NCBI RefSeq assembly: GCF_000368825.1
Contig: NZ_KB849716.1
Span: 143,936 to 207,935 of the forward strand
Direction of reading: 5' to 3'
Origin: Acinetobacter ursingii DSM 16037 = CIP 107286
GTDB taxonomy: Bacteria > Pseudomonadota > Gammaproteobacteria > Pseudomonadales > Moraxellaceae
Length of the DNA: 64,000 bases
Part shown: positions 32,829 through 42,611 of the stretch, piece after piece
Layout of the letters: the number at the start of each line of letters is the position of its first letter
Position numbering within the stretch: the stretch's first letter is position 1
The notes under the pieces: model-generated
Database searches by the model: none
Seen by the model: only the letters and a program-made list of their open reading frames with translations
What the model was told of the DNA's origin: nothing
Made by a program: the position numbers and the translations under genes

Positions 32829-33359
32829 ATGCAGCATTCGGTCAAACGGTTTCCAATAGGTTCTCATCTTATTGTGAAACATCTAGGTTATAGCCACCAC
32901 GGAATTTACGCAGGTCGTGGACGTGTCATCCATTATTCAGGATTGGCACATCTTTTTAAAAAGAAACCGATTGAGATCACCACGCTCGAACAGTTTTCTC
33001 ACGGCAAAAAAATCCATGTCCGTTATTACCATCATCCAAAATATAAAGGACGTGTCGTGGTACGGCGTATGCGTTCGCGTATGCACGAAAATTATTATCA
33101 CTTGATTATCAATAACTGTGAACATCTCTGTAGTTGGGCAATCACGGGGATTGAAAGCAGTCCTCAAGTAGTGAAAATGATGAATCGACTGACCACATTG
33201 GGCTATATCAGTTCAATGATGAGTTATATGAATAGTTTTTACCTGACCATTGCCACCACATGTTTTGCTCTGGTTCTATACATCAAGAAAAAATTGCGCG
33301 ATAAAGCGAAAATGCAAATGCCCACTTATTTGTTTTATAAACAAGATCATAAAGAATAA
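32829..33359 (+). CDS. LRAT-domain (NlpC/P60-fold) acyltransferase-like membrane protein
   Basis: 176 residues from the ATG at 32829 (a TTG 15 bp upstream is the alternative). The LRAT motifs are visible: GSHLIVKHLGYSHHGIYAG with His23/24, then a catalytic-type Cys97 in NNCEH. A hydrophobic segment near the C-terminus (SFYLTIATTCFALVLYI) predicts a membrane anchor. Eukaryotic LRAT and HRASLS proteins are lipid acyltransferases or phospholipases; the bacterial members are little studied. Basic residues are frequent around 55-90. Confidence 0.82.
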   Translation: MQHSVKRFPIGSHLIVKHLGYSHHGIYAGRGRVIHYSGLAHLFKKKPIEITTLEQFSHGKKIHVRYYHHPKYKGRVVVRRMRSRMHENYYHLIINNCEHLCSWAITGIESSPQVVKMMNRLTTLGYISSMMSYMNSFYLTIATTCFALVLYIKKKLRDKAKMQMPTYLFYKQDHKE

Positions 33360-33375
33360 ATGATCAATACTGATA

Positions 33376-34146
33376 TTAGGTTTTCATCATAATTGTCGAT
33401 ATTCGGGCGATACCATAAAAAGCCAATTGAACCAAAATCGCCATAAAAACACCCACTGCAACCACTTGCCAAAAATCAAAAGATGCCCAGCCAGCAGCTA
33501 AAACAATAAAGAAGACTGTTAGGGAATATAAACCCCTCACTGTTCCATGATAGAGCATGGTAACGGCTTCACTTCCCTGCATGATATGCGTGAAAATAGC
33601 CATGACAGAACCAATAATAGGAAATACCGCAAGCAGCCCACTCCATTGACTACTAAGAACATAAGCCAATGCGGTCACCACTAGGGTAAATAGACCACCA
33701 GCCAACATTCTTAAAGGTAAATCATTAAACTGACGTGCAGGGACAACAATGGTGGTTAATGCAGGTAAAAGAAATGGAGCAAGCATTAACCCCAGTATCG
33801 CCACTAAACTCACCACATATAGATTCTGTGGTAAAAAAGTCAGTAAAGTCGCTGTAATTATCCATACAAGGATACCTCCCAGAAATGAAACACTCCAGTG
33901 ACAAGATCGACTGAGCCAGCAATAGGCAATACCAAAACTTAGTAAAGACACAACACCTGAAATACCCGCTATCGCTGCATTTAAACCAAATCCCATCCCT
34001 TGATCAATTGCCATGAGTACCACGATTGGCCCTGCAACCACAGGCATCCCACTTAATATACCAGCGACTTAAGTTCCCCAGCGCCGCCCCGCTAAACTCA
34101 CCAAAAGAATAAAAAAAGGAACGATGAATAATTTTGCAATAAACAT
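33376..34146 (-). pseudogene. Multi-spanning inner-membrane protein interrupted by an in-frame TAA
   Basis: The intact frame would encode about 255 residues: MFIAKLFIVPFFILLVSLAG, RRWGT, then TAA at 34069-34071, then VAGILSGMPVVAGPIVVLMA and about seven more hydrophobic segments to position 33376. The residues either side of the stop are in the same frame and read as one membrane segment plus its loop, so a single base change is the likely cause. Restart at the ATG of MPVV would give 223 residues lacking the first helix. No ribosome site is evident before either start. I do not recognise a named family. Confidence 0.65.
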
Positions 34147-34155
34147 TGGATAACC

Positions 34156-34183
34156 ATAAAAAAGCCTCTACATGTAGAGGCTT
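34156..34183 (-). terminator. Second terminator downstream of glnS
   Basis: AAGCCTCTAC/GTAGAGGCTT is a perfect 22-bp palindrome followed on the minus strand by six T. It ends just ahead of the interrupted membrane-protein gene. Confidence 0.85.
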
Positions 34184-34280
34184 GAATGAACTGTAAAAAT
34201 AAATATTACTTTTCACGATCTAGCACTAACAACATCATAAATCATGAAAAACTAGCGTTTATCTATTTTTGAGTCTAACG

Positions 34281-34307
34281 AAAAAATAAGGCATTGCCTT
34301 ATTTTTT
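34281..34307 (-). terminator. Terminator overlapping the glnS stop
   Basis: AAAAAATAAGGC and GCCTTATTTTTT with loop AAT; the TAA of glnS lies inside the 5' arm. Confidence 0.85.
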
Positions 34308-36026
34308 CTCAGCTTTAAAGCTATCTTTAAGGTCTAAGACACGATTAAACACAGGTTTTGCTGAAGTATGATCATATTGATCTGCCACAAAATAACCTTC
34401 GCGCTCAAACTGGAAACGATCTTCAGGTTTTGCTTGAGCCAATGCAGGTTCAATATAAGCCTGTACTACGTTTAAAGATTCAGGGTTTAGATGTGCCAAA
34501 AAGTCATCATCTGCATCTGGAGCCGCTTCTGTAAATAAACGCTCATAAATACGGACTTCAGCAGGAACACCTTTAATTGCAGAAACCCAATGAATCACAC
34601 CTTTGACTTTACGGCCTTCTGGATTTTTGCCTAAAGTTTCTGGATCAATTGAACATTTCAGCTCAATCACTTCACCATTGCCACCCTTAATCACTTCATC
34701 ACATTTAATGACATAGGCATGGCGCAAACGCACTTCTCCGTCAGGAATCAAGCGTTTAAAGCCTTTTGGTGGCACTTCTTCAAAATCCTTACGGTCAATA
34801 TAGATTTCGCGTGTCAAAGGAATTACACGTTCACCCATTTCTACATTAGGATGACGCGCATGTTTTAAATCCAGTTCTTCTGGCAAATTGGTCAAGGTGA
34901 CTTTAAGTGGATTCAGTACTGCCATGCCACGCGCTGCGGTATTTTCCAAAGACTGACGAATACAAAACTCAAGCATCGCTACATCGACAATACCATCAGT
35001 TTTAGAAACCCCAACACGGCGACTAAAATCACGCAATCCTTCTGGTGTAAAGCCACGACGACGCATTCCGACCACAGTTGGCATACGCGGATCATCCCAG
35101 CCATTGACATATCCACCTTCAACCAAACGGCGTAATTTACGTTTAGAGGTGATGGTGTAATCAATATTTAAACGTGAGGATTCGTATTGACGTGGCACAT
35201 CTGGTGAATGTACTTTTTCAATGACCCAGTCATAAAATGGACGGTGATCCTGAAACTCTAGTGTACAAAGTGAATGTGTAACTCCTTCAATGGCATCTGA
35301 CAATGGATGCGCATAGTCGTACATCGGGTACATTTTCCATTTATCACCCGTTTGGTGATGTTCAGAATGCAAGACACGATACAAAATCGGATCGCGCATA
35401 TGTACATTGGTACTTGTCATATCAATCTTGGCGCGAAGAACAGCTTCACCTTCTTTAAACTCGCCATTGCGCATCTTTTCAAAACGCTCAAGGTTTTCAG
35501 CAACAGAAGTTTCACGATAAGGCGAGTTTTTACCAGGTTCAACAAAATTGCCACGATTCAGCTTAATTTCTTCAGGACTTTGCAAATCAACATAAGCATC
35601 ACCTTGTTCAATCAGCTGAACCGCCCACGCATACAGTTGATCAAAATATCCCGACGCATAGCGTGGCTCACCTTGCCATTCGAAGCCAAGCCATTTCACA
35701 TCATTTTCAATACCATCGACATATTCTTGTTCTTCTGCATCTGGGTTGGTATCGTCAAAACGTAGGTTACAATACCCATCAAATTCTTCTGCAACCCCAA
35801 AGTTTAAACAAATCGCTTTGACGTGACCAATATGCAAATAACCATTTGGCTCTGGCGGGAAACGAGTCACCACTGTTTTAGTTTTGCCACTGGCTAAATC
35901 ATCAGTAATCACCTGACGTACAAAATCTAAGCCCGCCTGTTGTTCTTGCTGCGCAGAATCGACAGATGCATGAGTATTCGATGTCGGAGAATTGGGCACA
36001 GTTGAAACAACATCATTTGGCTTCAT
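34299..36026 (-). CDS. glnS: Glutaminyl-tRNA synthetase
   Basis: 575 residues, class I synthetase. Seen: the HIGH motif in [11 protein letters not shown] (about 61-71), [18 protein letters not shown], the KMSKS-type motif [14 protein letters not shown] (about 290-303), and the C-terminal anticodon-binding beta-barrels (from about 360). It has a Ser/Gln-rich N-terminal extension of about 30 residues relative to E. coli GlnRS (554), so a later start could be used, but no other ATG precedes the conserved core. Confidence 0.96.
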   Translation of the reverse strand: MKPNDVVSTVPNSPTSNTHASVDSAQQEQQAGLDFVRQVITDDLASGKTKTVVTRFPPEPNGYLHIGHVKAICLNFGVAEEFDGYCNLRFDDTNPDAEEQEYVDGIENDVKWLGFEWQGEPRYASGYFDQLYAWAVQLIEQGDAYVDLQSPEEIKLNRGNFVEPGKNSPYRETSVAENLERFEKMRNGEFKEGEAVLRAKIDMTSTNVHMRDPILYRVLHSEHHQTGDKWKMYPMYDYAHPLSDAIEGVTHSLCTLEFQDHRPFYDWVIEKVHSPDVPRQYESSRLNIDYTITSKRKLRRLVEGGYVNGWDDPRMPTVVGMRRRGFTPEGLRDFSRRVGVSKTDGIVDVAMLEFCIRQSLENTAARGMAVLNPLKVTLTNLPEELDLKHARHPNVEMGERVIPLTREIYIDRKDFEEVPPKGFKRLIPDGEVRLRHAYVIKCDEVIKGGNGEVIELKCSIDPETLGKNPEGRKVKGVIHWVSAIKGVPAEVRIYERLFTEAAPDADDDFLAHLNPESLNVVQAYIEPALAQAKPEDRFQFEREGYFVADQYDHTSAKPVFNRVLDLKDSFKAEKK

Positions 36027-36194
36027 ATAAATATTTCACTTCTTTACAGTTAAAATTTGACTGAATGAAACGCAATCTTTGTTTTTTAACAAAGAAATTT
36101 ACGTTTTTTACTTGCTATGTAGTTTACAGTTTGCTTATGCTTCTCTCAACCAAAAAACCCATGGCTTTCATGTCCATGATTAGGAGATTATGTA

Positions 36195-36704
36195 ATGAGT
36201 TTTCCTCAAGTCGAATTAAACACCAACAAAGGTCGTATTGTTCTTGAGCTTAACACTGAAAAAGCGCCTAAAACAGTTGCTAACTTCTTGGAATATGTTC
36301 GTGATGGTTTCTATGATGGCGTAATTTTCCATCGTGTAATTGATGGTTTTATGATCCAAGGCGGCGGCATGGATGAAAACTTCAAAGAAAAAGCCACTCG
36401 TGACTCAATTGAAAACGAAGCGGATAACGGTCTAAGCAATGACGAAGGTACTATTGCGATGGCGCGTACTCAAGCACCTCACTCTGCATCTGCTCAATTC
36501 TTCATTAATGTGAAAAACAACTCATTCCTTAACCATACTGGCAAAACAGCTCAAGGTTGGGGTTATGCTGTGTTTGGTAAAGTTGTTGAAGGAATGGATG
36601 TGGTAAGCGACATTAAAAATGTTCGTACAGGTAACCGTGGCTATCACGCTGATGTTCCTTTAGAAAATGTTGTGATTGAATCTGCTAAAATTATTTCTGA
36701 ATAA
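36195..36704 (+). CDS. ppiB: Peptidyl-prolyl cis-trans isomerase B (cyclophilin)
   Basis: 169 residues, cytoplasmic cyclophilin without a signal peptide. Seen: [31 protein letters not shown] (catalytic Arg), and [26 protein letters not shown] precedes the ATG with good spacing. lpxH begins 18 bp after its stop, so the two probably form an operon. Confidence 0.95.
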   Translation: MSFPQVELNTNKGRIVLELNTEKAPKTVANFLEYVRDGFYDGVIFHRVIDGFMIQGGGMDENFKEKATRDSIENEADNGLSNDEGTIAMARTQAPHSASAQFFINVKNNSFLNHTGKTAQGWGYAVFGKVVEGMDVVSDIKNVRTGNRGYHADVPLENVVIESAKIISE

Positions 36705-36722
36705 TTTTAAACGGCATCTTTT

Positions 36723-37442
36723 GTGACTTATCTGTTTATCTCAGATTTACATTTGTCACCTGAACACCCTCGATTGATTCGGGGGTTTTTAGATTTGTTA
36801 CGCCATTATCAGAATAAAAATACCCAACTCTATATTTTAGGTGATTGGTTTAATGCATGGATTGGCGATGACTATACTGCCCCATGGTTAGATGAAATTA
36901 TTGATGCATTAAAAAAATTTGATGATTTAGGTAATCAAATTTATTTCCAAGTAGGCAATCGTGATTTTGCCTTAGGCCAGGACTTTTTAAAGCAATTTCA
37001 TGGAATTTTACTTCCAGATATTTACACGCTTGAAATTGCAGGTCAGCAGTATCGGCTCGAACACGGTGATGCTTTATGTACTGATGACGTAGCCTATCAA
37101 CGATTTAAAAAGATTATTCGCAATCCTTATCTGGTCGCTTTTTTAAAGAAAACGCCACTCAGTTTTAGACAAAAACTCGCCAATGGCTTTCGCAAAAAAA
37201 GTCGAGAAAATAAGCAACAAAAATCTTATGAAATCATGGATGTGAATGATCAGGCGGTTATCGAAGCTTTAGAAAATATTAATTATCTAATTCATGGACA
37301 TACGCATCGTCCTGAAATTCATCCAGTAGAAAACAAACTTAGAATTGTTTTAGGCGACTGGCGCGAACAAACCAGTGAAGCCATGATTTTAGAAGTCGAT
37401 GAGTACGGACAACCACACTTTATCAAATGGCAAATCGCTTAA
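36723..37442 (+). CDS. lpxH: UDP-2,3-diacylglucosamine diphosphatase
   Basis: 239 residues with a GTG start. It cleaves UDP-2,3-diacylglucosamine to lipid X in lipid A synthesis at the inner face of the membrane. The metallophosphoesterase ligands are all present: SDLHLS (D8, H10), GDWFNAWIGDD, VGNRDF, LEHGDALC and HGHTHRP. It follows ppiB closely, as in other gammaproteobacteria where cyclophilin and lpxH are paired. Confidence 0.94.
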   Translation: MTYLFISDLHLSPEHPRLIRGFLDLLRHYQNKNTQLYILGDWFNAWIGDDYTAPWLDEIIDALKKFDDLGNQIYFQVGNRDFALGQDFLKQFHGILLPDIYTLEIAGQQYRLEHGDALCTDDVAYQRFKKIIRNPYLVAFLKKTPLSFRQKLANGFRKKSRENKQQKSYEIMDVNDQAVIEALENINYLIHGHTHRPEIHPVENKLRIVLGDWREQTSEAMILEVDEYGQPHFIKWQIA

Positions 37443-37556
37443 GTTTTATTCATTCTTTTTTGTTCCGTTGATTTTTATTGAAAAATATTTCATCTGTTTA
37501 AATTTCGATTTATGATCATCAGCTATGTATATCCCTTACAAATTAGGTGAATGATC

Positions 37557-38210
37557 ATGAACTTATTAGATACCGCAAAAAGTCGCTATACCACCAAAGC
37601 TTATGATCCATCAAAAAAAATACCGAGCGAACAGTTTGAGCGTTTATTGGAAGTTCTACGCCTAACCCCATCTTCAGTCAATATTCAACCTTGGCATTTT
37701 TTAATTGCTGAAAGCACAGAAGCGAAGCAACGTGTTGCTAAGGCCATGACTGGACGCTATGCCTATACTGCTCCCAAAGTTTTGGATTCATCCCACACAA
37801 TTGTATTCTGCACCCGCATTGATGCAACACCTGAACATTTAGAACAACTGCTTGAGCAGGATGATCTCAACGGTCGTTTTAAAGATGAAAAAGCCAAACA
37901 AGGACAGCGTGAAACACGTGCAGGTTATGTCGATTTTTATCGTAACGAACAAAAAAATCTGTTTGGCTGGATGGAAAATCAAACTTTTATTGCTCTCGGC
38001 CAGTTACTCCTCGCAGCGGGACTCGAAGGCATTGATGCCACACCAATGGGTGGTTTTGATGAAGATGTGCTAAATGAAGAGTTTGGCTTAACAGAAAAAG
38101 GCTTTCGTGCTTCAGTGGTCGTTGCCTTAGGTTATAGAAGTGAAACAGACTTTAATGCCAAATTACCCAAATCACGTTTAAGTGATGAAGTCATTTTTAC
38201 TCAGCTTTAA
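37557..38210 (+). CDS. NAD(P)H nitroreductase, NfsB-like
   Basis: 217 residues; of two ATGs six bases apart, the second is preferred because it has proper spacing from AGGTGA. Flavin nitroreductase fold: KSRYTTKAYDP at the N-terminus, LTPSSVNIQPWHF, ENQTFIALGQLLLAAGLEG and a C-terminal VALGYR. This matches the FMN-dependent oxygen-insensitive nitroreductase/dihydropteridine reductase group (NfsB). Its physiological substrate is unknown. The gene is alone. Confidence 0.87.
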   Translation: MNLLDTAKSRYTTKAYDPSKKIPSEQFERLLEVLRLTPSSVNIQPWHFLIAESTEAKQRVAKAMTGRYAYTAPKVLDSSHTIVFCTRIDATPEHLEQLLEQDDLNGRFKDEKAKQGQRETRAGYVDFYRNEQKNLFGWMENQTFIALGQLLLAAGLEGIDATPMGGFDEDVLNEEFGLTEKGFRASVVVALGYRSETDFNAKLPKSRLSDEVIFTQL

Positions 38211-38390
38211 TATTTTATAATTCCGTCATCATTGGCTTAATAAATGCTGATGATGACATTTAATAAAGCATAATAATGAAATATCATCTTGAAATTATTA
38301 AATAATCATCCCAATTCTACTTTTTTTTGTGCTCATTTATTTAATTATAACCAACCCTCCATATACACTACAAAATAATGGATTTTTTTG

Positions 38391-38636
38391 ATGGGTACAA
38401 TGATTGTTTACTTCATTTATTGTATTATCGTCGCGCCGATTGCTTTTTTGATTTCCGTTATTTTAAATCATTATTATATTTTAAACTTATTGACGATCTT
38501 AATCAGTGCTTTCGTTGTGGCTACGCCCTTTTATTTATTTATCAACTTCTTGTATGCAGCAAGCATTCCAAATCCATGGTGGAAAATGTATAGTCATTTT
38601 TCCACCATTTTAATGACTATTAGACTTCTTTCATAA
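38391..38636 (+). CDS. Small two-helix membrane protein, end altered by a 79-bp element
   Basis: 81 residues from ATG 38391, with GGA eight bases upstream. Two or three hydrophobic segments (about 4-22, 30-55). The last four residues (RLLS) and the TAA lie inside the terminal repeat of the MITE-like element at 38622-38700. The original C-terminus has therefore probably been replaced. No family recognised. Confidence 0.5.
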   Translation: MGTMIVYFIYCIIVAPIAFLISVILNHYYILNLLTILISAFVVATPFYLFINFLYAASIPNPWWKMYSHFSTILMTIRLLS

Positions 38637-38700
38637 TTGTTTGTACCCTCTTTATTTTTCTCCCATAGGGAGAAATAAAAAGGACTTATGAAAGAAGTCT
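38622..38700. mobile_element. 79-bp MITE-like palindromic element, copy 1
   Basis: Perfect 15-bp terminal inverted repeats (AGACTTCTTTCATAA and its complement) enclose a second inner palindrome (TTTCTCCC-ATA-GGGAGAAA). ATT flanks both ends. The reverse complement aligns end to end with copy 2 at 47291-47369, with about seven substitutions and two one-base indels. No transposase is encoded, so it is a non-autonomous element or an insertion-sequence end pair. Confidence 0.75.
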
Positions 38701-38761
38701 ATTGTTCCTGCATTTTCTACTGAATTTTTTTGAAATAGTTTGCAAGAAAAATATGAGATTT

Positions 38762-39616
38762 TTACATTGCTTGCGCCAAACAAACCACACCAGCAATTCC
38801 TAAAACCAAACCGAGCACTGTCATCCAGTTTGTTTTTTCTCTAAATAGAATCATGCCACTCAAAATACCAAATACCACAACTAAAATATTCATGCCAGCA
38901 AAAACAATCGCAGGAGAATCTTTCAACAACATATGTGCTTTAACATATAGCGCAATATTACTAAAGTTTAAAATACCTAAGACCAAACCAGCCATTATAT
39001 TCTTGGTCAACCATGGCTGTTTTAAGATAAAACCCACATAAATAAATGAAAATATAAATGATGTAATAAAAATTAAATTTAACGTGACTGAAAACTGTAG
39101 ACCTAAACTACTGGTATATTTAAGCAGAATATCGACCAGTGCATAACCTAACCATACACCGATTAAAGCCATGATCGATTTATGATAATGACTGGAATTT
39201 TGGTTTTTCCCTTTTGCCAAAATAATACTTAGAACTGCGGCTAAACCTAAACCAATACCCACAATTTTTAAGGTATTAAAATTTTCATGAAAAATAAAAT
39301 AAGCCGCCAATAAAGACCATACCACGGATAAACGCTGTGCCAGTTCTGTTTTTATGATCCCTGCAAATTGTAGAGATTTTGCCAAACATAAAAATATACT
39401 GGGTAAAATTAAACCTAAGATAATAATTAACCACCACGGCGTATGCTGTAAAGATAAATGACTCAGATCAGGCTTAAACCAGAAAAAGCAAAGTAGACTT
39501 GCACTGAGGTAGTTCCAGACAATCATCTGAATCGGCTCAAATCCTTTTTCTTTGAGCCATTTCAGTAAAATAGAAACAGAGACACTACATAATGCTGATA
39601 ATGCAATTAATTCCAT
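38762..39616 (-). CDS. EamA/DMT family transporter
   Basis: 284 residues with ten predicted membrane segments arranged as two EamA repeats. Seen: ELIALSALCSVSVSILLKWL at the start, the conserved AQRLSVVWSLLAAYFIFHENF end of repeat one, and GMNILVVVFGILSGMILFREK in repeat two. Family members export amino acids or other metabolites; the substrate here is not readable. It ends 61 bp from the MITE-like element and shares no operon. Confidence 0.85.
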   Translation of the reverse strand: MELIALSALCSVSVSILLKWLKEKGFEPIQMIVWNYLSASLLCFFWFKPDLSHLSLQHTPWWLIIILGLILPSIFLCLAKSLQFAGIIKTELAQRLSVVWSLLAAYFIFHENFNTLKIVGIGLGLAAVLSIILAKGKNQNSSHYHKSIMALIGVWLGYALVDILLKYTSSLGLQFSVTLNLIFITSFIFSFIYVGFILKQPWLTKNIMAGLVLGILNFSNIALYVKAHMLLKDSPAIVFAGMNILVVVFGILSGMILFREKTNWMTVLGLVLGIAGVVCLAQAM

Positions 39617-39650
39617 CTTGCTCTCGCGTGGTTTTTATCTTTTTTGTGGA

Positions 39651-39679
39651 TAAAAGAAAAGCCCACGTATGGGCTTTTT
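39651..39679 (-). terminator. Terminator after fba
   Basis: GCCCATAC/GTGGGC hairpin (minus strand) followed by TTTTC, 26 bp after the fba stop. Confidence 0.85.
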
Positions 39680-39705
39680 CCAGAATCGAATCATTAAACG
39701 ATCAG

Positions 39706-40743
39706 TTATTTATAACGATCGACCATGACTTCCAAAGAAATTGGACGAATCTTATCGGCATTACCCGCTGTACCAAATGCTTCGTAACGATCGATACAAA
39801 TTTGTTTCATTGCATCAACTGTTTTAGCGAAATATTTACGCGGATCAAATTCGGCTGGATTTTCCGCCATAAAGCGACGAATTGCACCAGTCGAAGCTAA
39901 ACGTAAATCGGTATCAATATTGATCTTACGTACACCGTGCTTGATTGCTTCTACAAGCTGATCAACTGGTACACCATAAGTTTCCCCGATATTACCACCG
40001 TATTCATTAATGATTTTTAACCATTCCTGAGGTACAGAGCTAGAACCATGCATCACCAAATGTGTATTTGGTAGTGCAGCATGGATTTCTTTAATACGAT
40101 CAATCGCAAGAATATCGCCTGTCGGTGGACGAGTAAACTTGTATGCACCGTGTGAAGTCCCCACTGCAATTGCTAGAGCATCGACATTGGTATCTGCAAC
40201 AAATTGTGTTGCTTCTTCAACAGAAGTTAAAAGCTGAGAATGATCAAGGACACCTTCCGCCCCCACACCATCTTCTTCACCAGCCAAACCAGTCTCAAGA
40301 CTACCTAAACAGCCGATTTCACCTTCTACGGATACACCACAAGCATGTGCCATTTGTACCACACGGCGAGTGACATCGACGTTGTAGTCATAATCCATTG
40401 GGGTTTTACCATCTGAACCCAATGAACCGTCCATCATCACCGAGCTAAAGCCCAACTGAATAGAACGTTGGCAGACATCTGGGCTTGTACCATGATCCTG
40501 ATGCATCACCACTGGAATGTGTGGCCATTCTTCAACTGCTGCCAAAATAAGATGACGCAAGAATGGTGCACCTGCGTATTTACGCGCACCTGCCGAAGCT
40601 TGCACAATAACAGGTGAATTGGTTGCATCCGCGGCCAACATGATTGCGCGCATTTGTTCTAAGTTGTTTACGTTAAACGCTGGTACGCCATAGGTATGTT
40701 CTGCGGCGTGATCCAAGAGCTGGCGCAATGAAATAAGTGCCAT
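39706..40743 (-). CDS. fba: Fructose-1,6-bisphosphate aldolase, class II
   Basis: 345 residues of the class IIB (Calvin-cycle subtype) zinc aldolase. Seen: [18 protein letters not shown], the zinc ligands in [25 protein letters not shown] and MHGSSSVP, with NIDTD near the C-terminus. It splits fructose bisphosphate; in Acinetobacter, which lacks a complete upper glycolysis, it mainly serves gluconeogenesis (known for the genus). pgk lies upstream on the same strand, separated by the small lipoprotein and terminators. Confidence 0.95.
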   Translation of the reverse strand: MALISLRQLLDHAAEHTYGVPAFNVNNLEQMRAIMLAADATNSPVIVQASAGARKYAGAPFLRHLILAAVEEWPHIPVVMHQDHGTSPDVCQRSIQLGFSSVMMDGSLGSDGKTPMDYDYNVDVTRRVVQMAHACGVSVEGEIGCLGSLETGLAGEEDGVGAEGVLDHSQLLTSVEEATQFVADTNVDALAIAVGTSHGAYKFTRPPTGDILAIDRIKEIHAALPNTHLVMHGSSSVPQEWLKIINEYGGNIGETYGVPVDQLVEAIKHGVRKINIDTDLRLASTGAIRRFMAENPAEFDPRKYFAKTVDAMKQICIDRYEAFGTAGNADKIRPISLEVMVDRYK

Positions 40744-40816
40744 AATATCCTCCCAGGTAGTGCGACATATTCTACCTTGTCATTTGTTTCAAATCAGCAA
40801 CAAATCACAGGATTTC

Positions 40817-40842
40817 AAAAAAAATCCCTGCATAGGCAGGGA
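40817..40842 (-). terminator. Terminator after the small lipoprotein gene
   Basis: TCCCTGC and GCAGGGA with a short loop, followed on the minus strand by eight T. Confidence 0.92.
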
Positions 40843-40865
40843 CTTTTAACAAAAGCCTACATAAC

Positions 40866-41153
40866 TTAGTGTGCTTTGTCTTGTTTTTGTTCAACAGCGG
40901 CTGCTTCTTCAGTTGCTGGTGTTGCAGCATCCGCAGGAGCATTAGCAACAGATTAAGGAATATCTGTATTTTTTTCATCCATCACAGGTTTGTCGAGTGC
41001 ATCAATAGCCGCTTGTTGTTCTGGAGTGACTTTTTCTTCAACAGGTGCAGCTTGACCTTCATGCGATGCAGGTGCATCATTTTTTTTAGCACAAGCCGTT
41101 AAAGTTAAAGGGATAACAACGATTGCAGCTAAAATTAATTTCAATTTCATCAT
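40866..41153 (-). pseudogene. Small lipoprotein with an in-frame TAA near two-thirds of its length
   Basis: A lipoprotein signal (LTLTAC, Cys near residue 21) is followed by a Glu/Ala/Pro-rich tail. The frame stops at 40953 after NTDIP, giving 66 residues. It then continues in frame for 28 more residues of the same composition (SVANAPADAATPATEEAAAV onward) to a second stop placed properly before a strong terminator. The first stop thus looks like a nonsense change in a 95-residue gene. The shortened lipoprotein may still be made, since the tail looks unstructured. It lies between pgk and fba. Confidence 0.6.
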
Positions 41154-41223
41154 GTTTTCTCACAACTGATTACTAATCGCGTTTAGTTTATTGCAACTTT
41201 GTGACAGTTATATGAATCTAAAA

Positions 41224-41256
41224 TGAAAAAACAGGCCGATATAAATCGACCTGTTT
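41224..41256 (-). terminator. Terminator after pgk
   Basis: AACAGGTCGAT and ATCGGCCTGTT (one G-T pair) with loop TTAT and six T on the minus strand. Confidence 0.88.
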
Positions 41257-41285
41257 CAAATTTATGACAGTAAATCTATATGTGC

Positions 41286-42473
41286 TTAAGCACGTTCAAG
41301 CAAGACAGCGACTGCGGGCAAGGTTTTACCTTCAACAAATTCAAGGAAAGCGCCACCACCTGTGGAGATATAACCAATTTTATCTGCAACTTCATACTTA
41401 TCAATTGCAGCCAAAGTATCACCACCACCTGCGATAGAGAATCCTTCAGATTCAGCAATTGCCAATGACAGTGTTTTGGTTCCTTCGCCAAACTGATCGA
41501 CTTCAAATACGCCCACTGGACCATTCCAAAGAATGGTTTTAGCCGTTTTTAAGATTTCAGCAAAGGCTTTCGCCGTTTCAGGACCAACATCTAAAATCAT
41601 GTCATTGTCTGCAATATCTTCAACCTTCTTCACAACGGCTTTTGCTTTTGCTAATGAGCCGAGGAAGTCAGCAAAATCAATTTCTGCTACATCAGCAACC
41701 ACCACATCCGTTGGAAGTGGAACAGATACTTTGGCTGCGATTGCTTTGGCTGTATCGATTAGATCATTTTCACACAATGATTTGCCCACATTGAAACCAG
41801 CGGCTGCCAAGAAGGTATTGGCAATCCCACCACCGACAATCAATTGACCGCAAATATCAGAAAGTGAAGTTAAAACATCCAGTTTTGTGGAAACTTTAGA
41901 ACCTGCAACAATCGCAACCATTGGCTTTTCAGGAGTTTGAAGTGCGCGACCCAAAGCATCTAATTCAGCTGCAAGTAAAGGCCCTGCCGCAGCTACTTTT
42001 GCGTAACGTGCTGCACCTTCGGTTGAGGCTTCTGCACGGTGTGCAGTACCGAATGCATCCATCACAAACACATCACAAAGCGCAGCGTATTTTTGTGCCA
42101 ATTCTGCGTTGTTTTTCTTTTCGCCGTGGTTAAAACGTACATTTTCAAGTAAAACCACCTGACCCGCGTCGACGTCAACGCCATCTAGATAGTCTGTATA
42201 GAGTTTTACTTCTTGACCCAATGCTTTGCTTAAATATGCTGCAACGGGGGCAAGAGATTGTTCTGGTTTTGGCTCACCTTCCACTGGACGGCCTAAATGA
42301 GAGAACACCATGACCGCAGCGCCTTTTTCTAAAGCAGCCTGAATCGTTGGTAATGCAGCACGTAAACGTGCATCGCTGGTAATTTCCCCATTTTTGACAG
42401 GCACGTTTAAATCTTCACGAATAAGGACACGTTTGCCTGCTAAATCTAGGTCAGTCATGCGCTGAAAATTCAT
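41286..42473 (-). CDS. pgk: Phosphoglycerate kinase
   Basis: 395 residues. Seen: [36 protein letters not shown], and the C-terminal nucleotide site WNGPVGVFE and [11 protein letters not shown]. It interconverts 1,3-bisphosphoglycerate and 3-phosphoglycerate. Followed by its own terminator, then the small lipoprotein and fba on the same strand. Confidence 0.96.
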   Translation of the reverse strand: MNFQRMTDLDLAGKRVLIREDLNVPVKNGEITSDARLRAALPTIQAALEKGAAVMVFSHLGRPVEGEPKPEQSLAPVAAYLSKALGQEVKLYTDYLDGVDVDAGQVVLLENVRFNHGEKKNNAELAQKYAALCDVFVMDAFGTAHRAEASTEGAARYAKVAAAGPLLAAELDALGRALQTPEKPMVAIVAGSKVSTKLDVLTSLSDICGQLIVGGGIANTFLAAAGFNVGKSLCENDLIDTAKAIAAKVSVPLPTDVVVADVAEIDFADFLGSLAKAKAVVKKVEDIADNDMILDVGPETAKAFAEILKTAKTILWNGPVGVFEVDQFGEGTKTLSLAIAESEGFSIAGGGDTLAAIDKYEVADKIGYISTGGGAFLEFVEGKTLPAVAVLLERA

Positions 42474-42611
42474 GTATTGCTCTCTTTATAGATTTAAAAA
42501 CGCGCCAATTTTAAATGATTGCACTAAAAAAAGTTAGTTTTTTTGTAGAAAAGCTGTAGAAAGATAAACTTTTGATTATGATAGGTTCAGTTGTTTTTAT
42601 GACGAAGGCCT

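Noticed and set aside
35307..35765. 152-codon open frame on the plus strand
   Set aside because: Antisense shadow inside glnS; unusual composition rich in Phe, Ile and Arg from reading the wrong strand.
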